Source of the DNA: Gloeobacter kilaueensis JS1 | Lineage (GTDB): Bacteria > Cyanobacteriota > Cyanobacteriia > Gloeobacterales > Gloeobacteraceae | NCBI RefSeq assembly: GCF_000484535.1 | Contig: NC_022600.1 | Span: forward strand, 4,332,234 to 4,396,233 | Length of the DNA stretch: 64,000 nt | Direction: 5' to 3' | Shown: positions 61,793 through 64,000 of the stretch, piece after piece | Layout of the letters: each line of letters starts with the position of its first letter | How positions within the stretch are numbered: the stretch's first letter is position 1 | The notes under the pieces: model-generated | What the model saw: the letters and a program-made list of their open reading frames with translations, nothing else | What the model was told of the DNA's origin: nothing | Database searches by the model: none | Program-made: the position numbers and the translations under genes

Positions 61793-62170
61793 CTACTTAC
61801 CATACGGCACTTCGCCCAGTTCGAGAATGTTACCGTCTGGATCTTGGACGAAGAAGGCGGCCCGGCCCGAGGCGCTCGCTTGAACGGGGAAGCCCGCTTT
61901 TTCTAAGCGATCCCTGGCAGCCAAAAGATCGTCCACGGCCAGCGCCAGGTGACGGTTGCGCCCCAGCCTCTGGGCATCGACTGGATCCGGGCAAATCTGA
62001 GCAGAGACGATGAGATGAATCTGAAAATCCCCCAGCTCGTACCACAGACCCGCAAAGCCCAGGGCTCGATCGCGAGCCGGGGTGAGCCCCAGCACCTCAC
62101 CGTAAAAGTGGGCGGACCGTTCGAGGTCACCTACCAGGATCGCCGCGTGCAAAGGACGGATGACGCGCAT
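61793..62170 (-). CDS. VOC-family (glyoxalase-like) protein
   Basis: A 125-residue protein with two beta-alpha-beta-beta-beta halves: PLHAAILVGDLERSAHFYGEVLGL and RNRHLALAVDDLLAARDRLEKAGF. Metal ligands: His8 in the first strand, His in RHLAL, and the final Glu in GNILELGE; so a divalent-metal enzyme. Substrate unknown (family members include glyoxalase, dioxygenase and fosfomycin resistance). It heads the minus-strand glycan cassette: its TAG is followed at once by the permease ATG. The ATG at 62170 is 73 bp from the RNase P RNA start on the other strand. Confidence 0.88.
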   Translation of the reverse strand: MRVIRPLHAAILVGDLERSAHFYGEVLGLTPARDRALGFAGLWYELGDFQIHLIVSAQICPDPVDAQRLGRNRHLALAVDDLLAARDRLEKAGFPVQASASGRAAFFVQDPDGNILELGEVPYGK

Positions 62171-62232
62171 GATCGCCGCTCGTACGGATCGATCACGCAC
62201 GATACCCCAGCAAAGCGGTGCTGTCCAATCGG

Positions 62233-62238
62233 TAAGAT
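62233..62238 (+). promoter_or_regulatory. -10 element of the RNase P RNA promoter
   Basis: TAAGAT lies five bases before the predicted RNA start at 62243. A weak -35 region lies about 17 bp upstream. The divergent VOC promoter uses the opposite strand in the same 72-bp gap. Confidence 0.4.
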
Positions 62239-62242
62239 AGAG

Positions 62243-62599
62243 GCGGAGGAGTTGGCGCGGTGGTCGCGGGCCGGGCAACCGGCCTGAGGAAAGTCCGGGC
62301 TCCCCAACGAGCGGATTGCTGGGTAACGCCCAGTGCGCGCGAGCGTGAGGATAGTGCCACAGAAACATACCGCCGATGGGAGTGGCAACACTCCACAGGC
62401 AAGGGTGCAAAGGTGCGGTAAGAGCGCACCAGCGACATCGAGAGGTGTCGGCTCGGTAAACCCCGTCCTGAGCAAGGCGGGGGACAGATGGGTTGCTCGT
62501 TGACCGTCCCCCAAAAGCCGCTTGAGGCGTCAGGCAACTGGCGTCCCAGACAGATGACCGCCCTTCGAACAGAACCCGGCTTACGTCCGGCTCCTCCAC
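62243..62599 (+). ncRNA. rnpB: RNase P RNA (class A, cyanobacterial)
   Basis: The 5' part GAGGAGTTGGCGCGG and the P4-strand GAGGAAAGTCCGGGCTCC are the universal RNase P RNA landmarks, followed by conserved CAGTGCGCGCGAGCGTGAGG, AGAGTG-like AGTGGCAACACTCCACAGG, the ...GGTAAACCCC region, ACAGAA in CGAACAGAACCCGGCTTACG, and a 3' end CTCCTCC that pairs with the 5' GGAGGAG. About 357 nt, normal for a cyanobacterium. It forms the catalytic part of RNase P, which trims tRNA 5' ends. Confidence 0.95.
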
Positions 62600-62623
62600 C
62601 TGAGTTTCTATCCGGTGGGTGAC

Positions 62624-62938
62624 ATGGAAAACAACGTTCTCAGACAACTCCTCTTGATGGGCGTGGGTGCAACCGCTGTCCTCACCGAACGGATTCAGCA
62701 GGCCGTCGATGAGTGGGTGGGCGAGGGCCGCCTGCGCCAGGAAGATGCCAAAGAATTTCTCGACGATCTGCTCATTCGCCTGCGCGAGGAGCAGGGCAAC
62801 CTCGAAGAACAGTTCCGCCGCCAGATCAAGACGGTGCTCAAAGAATACGACGTGCCCAACCAGTCCGAAATCGAAGCGCTTAAAAACCGCCTCGACCGCC
62901 TGGAGTACCAGTTACGCCAGTTGCAGGACAGGCTGTAA
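62624..62938 (+). CDS. Phasin-like coiled-coil protein
   Basis: A 104-residue protein. A hydrophobic start (NVLRQLLLMGVGATAVLTERIQ) leads to a helix with EGRLRQEDAKEFLDDLLIRLREE and a coiled coil IEALKNRLDRLEYQLRQLQDRL. It is like the phasin-related / PHA-granule-associated proteins common in cyanobacteria, but the real function is not shown. It lies 25 bp from the RNase P RNA end, on the same strand, and could be read through. ATG 62624; a GTG nine bases upstream is possible. Confidence 0.8.
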   Translation: MENNVLRQLLLMGVGATAVLTERIQQAVDEWVGEGRLRQEDAKEFLDDLLIRLREEQGNLEEQFRRQIKTVLKEYDVPNQSEIEALKNRLDRLEYQLRQLQDRL

Positions 62939-62951
62939 ACCGGATCTGCCA

Positions 62952-62980
62952 TTGACAAAGAGCTTGACTCCACGTAAGGT
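62952..62980 (+). promoter_or_regulatory. Sigma70-type promoter for the permease gene
   Basis: TTGACA (62952-62957) and TAAGGT (62975-62980) with a 17-bp spacer. The -35 box is perfect; the -10 box is weak (3 of 6). A start near 62987 would leave a leader of about 100 nt before the ATG at 63088. Confidence 0.42.
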
Positions 62981-63087
62981 AATTTTGCATGTCGGTCCGG
63001 CATTTGCCTCGAACCTTCGTCTGGAAGCGTGCCGGAGTTGTTTTTGTCTGATCGCCAACGACATCGCAGTGTTTACCAGAGGGGGCT

Positions 63088-64000
63088 ATGCAAGTATTGA
63101 TTCAAGATCTCAGCTATGGCCTGCGGTCGCTTTTGAGCAAGCCTGTCTTTACCGTCGTCGCACTGGTTGCCCTCGCCCTTGGGATCGGTGCGAACACGGC
63201 TGTCTTCAGCGTCGTCAACGCTGTCTTACTCAAGCCCTTTCCCTACAAACATCCCGAGCAATTGATCGTCGTCTCTGCAAAGGATGGGCAGATAGACGAA
63301 GGAGTGAGCTATCCCGACTACCTCGATTATCGGGAGGCCAGAACCAGCTTCACCCAGTCAGCTGCTTTTTTAGGTGAAAGCTTTGTCCTCTCAGGGGGCG
63401 GACAGCCAGAACGGCTGCGCGGTGCGTTTGTCAGCTCCGGATACCTCTCTACACTCGGTATCGCGCCCGTTCTCGGTCGTGATTTTCTGCCCCAGGAAGA
63501 TTTGCCCGGCTACCGCAGCGTGCTGCTGTCGTACAGCTTCTGGCAGAGCCGCTACCGGGGCGACCCCGGTGTACTGGGCCGCTCCTTGCGCTTAAATGGT
63601 CAACTTTTTACTATCGTCGGCGTCCTGCCGCAGGGCATATCTTTTAAATACGACGAACAGTTTCTTACCTCCTTTGGCTCCTGGCTGACCAAAGGCCGCA
63701 ATCCAAAGCTGGGGATCAACGATCCGTGGGGCCGGGGCAATCACTTTTCAATGCTGATGATCGCCCGCCTCAGGACCGGTCATACCCTCGATCAGGCCCG
63801 CTCCGAACTGGCAGCGATCGCAGCCAGGCTCGCCCGTCAGTATCCCGATACCAACGCCACCACCCAGGCGCGAGCGGTTTCGCTGAGCGAGTTCGTCCTC
63901 GGCAACATTCGGACGACGCTACTGGTGTTGATGGCGGCAGTGCTTTTTGTGCTGCTGATTACAGCGGCGAACGTCGCCAACCTTCAGATCGCCCGCTCGG
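63088..64000 (+). CDS. MacB/ADOP-type ABC permease, 3' end outside window
   Basis: 304 codons are visible of a longer protein. It starts MQVLIQDLSYGLRSLLSKPVFT, a phrase typical of ADOP permeases, followed by one helix (VALVALALGIGANTAVFSVVNAVLL), then the periplasmic MacB-core domain (YRSVLLSYSFWQSRYRGDPGVLGRSL, VVGVLP-like IVGVLPQG), and the first of the C-terminal helices (TLLVLMAAVLFVLLITAANVANL). Large efflux or lipoprotein-transport permeases look like this. No ATPase is seen before the edge. GAGGGGG precedes the ATG. Confidence 0.9.
   Translation, partial: MQVLIQDLSYGLRSLLSKPVFTVVALVALALGIGANTAVFSVVNAVLLKPFPYKHPEQLIVVSAKDGQIDEGVSYPDYLDYREARTSFTQSAAFLGESFVLSGGGQPERLRGAFVSSGYLSTLGIAPVLGRDFLPQEDLPGYRSVLLSYSFWQSRYRGDPGVLGRSLRLNGQLFTIVGVLPQGISFKYDEQFLTSFGSWLTKGRNPKLGINDPWGRGNHFSMLMIARLRTGHTLDQARSELAAIAARLARQYPDTNATTQARAVSLSEFVLGNIRTTLLVLMAAVLFVLLITAANVANLQIARS

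Overview
The window is chromosomal DNA of a GC-rich cyanobacterium. The support is gene content: a CyanoP/PsbP-type lipoprotein, a one-helix high-light-inducible protein, a Ycf46-type AAA protein, a DUF3285 protein, a Tll0287-type haem sensor, split glycyl-tRNA synthetase subunits, and the asd-dapA-rnj gene order. High GC and the particular mix suggest a Gloeobacter-like lineage, but that is inference; no rRNA is present to confirm it. Genes are dense, on both strands, with many 1-7 nt overlaps and several GTG/TTG starts.

Layout. 0-12.9 kb: a truncated helical/TPR-like protein, an alpha/beta hydrolase, the lysine-pathway/RNase J operon asd-dapA-rnj, a CheR-like methyltransferase with a large hybrid histidine kinase, RlmN, a DUF2490 protein and a DUF3285 protein. 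12.9-16.6 kb: a circularly permuted ATP-grasp gene followed at once by an AT-rich two-gene module (nuclease-like protein plus PIN protein). The PIN gene is split by an IS630-type element whose TA target duplication allows exact in-frame reconstruction. 16.6-30.3 kb: an NHL/SMP-30-like anchored protein, glyS with a ferredoxin, an OmpR-type regulator, a Ycf46-like ATPase, a TPR gene followed by an amber-riddled coding remnant, RidA, the operon GT2-lptC-trpD, a degenerate-receiver regulator, a Crp-type regulator and a HAD phosphatase.

30.7-38.3 kb: a GH13 enzyme, molybdate permease/ATPase genes, and nearby a SorA-like molybdoenzyme with a c-type cytochrome, so molybdenum import and a molybdenum enzyme lie close together; then a PstS-like binding protein. 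38.5-53.6 kb: a haem-binding Tll0287-HAMP-TPR sensor, ABC-F, RtcB, GNAT, DUF4142, a DinG-like protein with broken ATPase motifs, an RNase II/R-like protein with a broken active site, a NYN protein, glyQ, TldD, HLIP, a short UvrC homologue, DUF1232, PsbP and tRNA-Ser(CGA).

53.7-62.2 kb: a minus-strand cassette for a surface glycan: a VOC protein, Wzm/Wzt-type ABC exporter, two paralogous glycosyltransferase-like proteins, an FkbM methyltransferase fused to a coiled coil, a stand-alone copy of that coiled coil, and a large membrane protein. The duplicated [glycosyltransferase-like + coiled-coil] unit is the most system-like novelty in the window. 62.2-64 kb: RNase P RNA, a phasin-like coiled-coil protein, and the start of a MacB/ADOP-type permease cut by the window edge.
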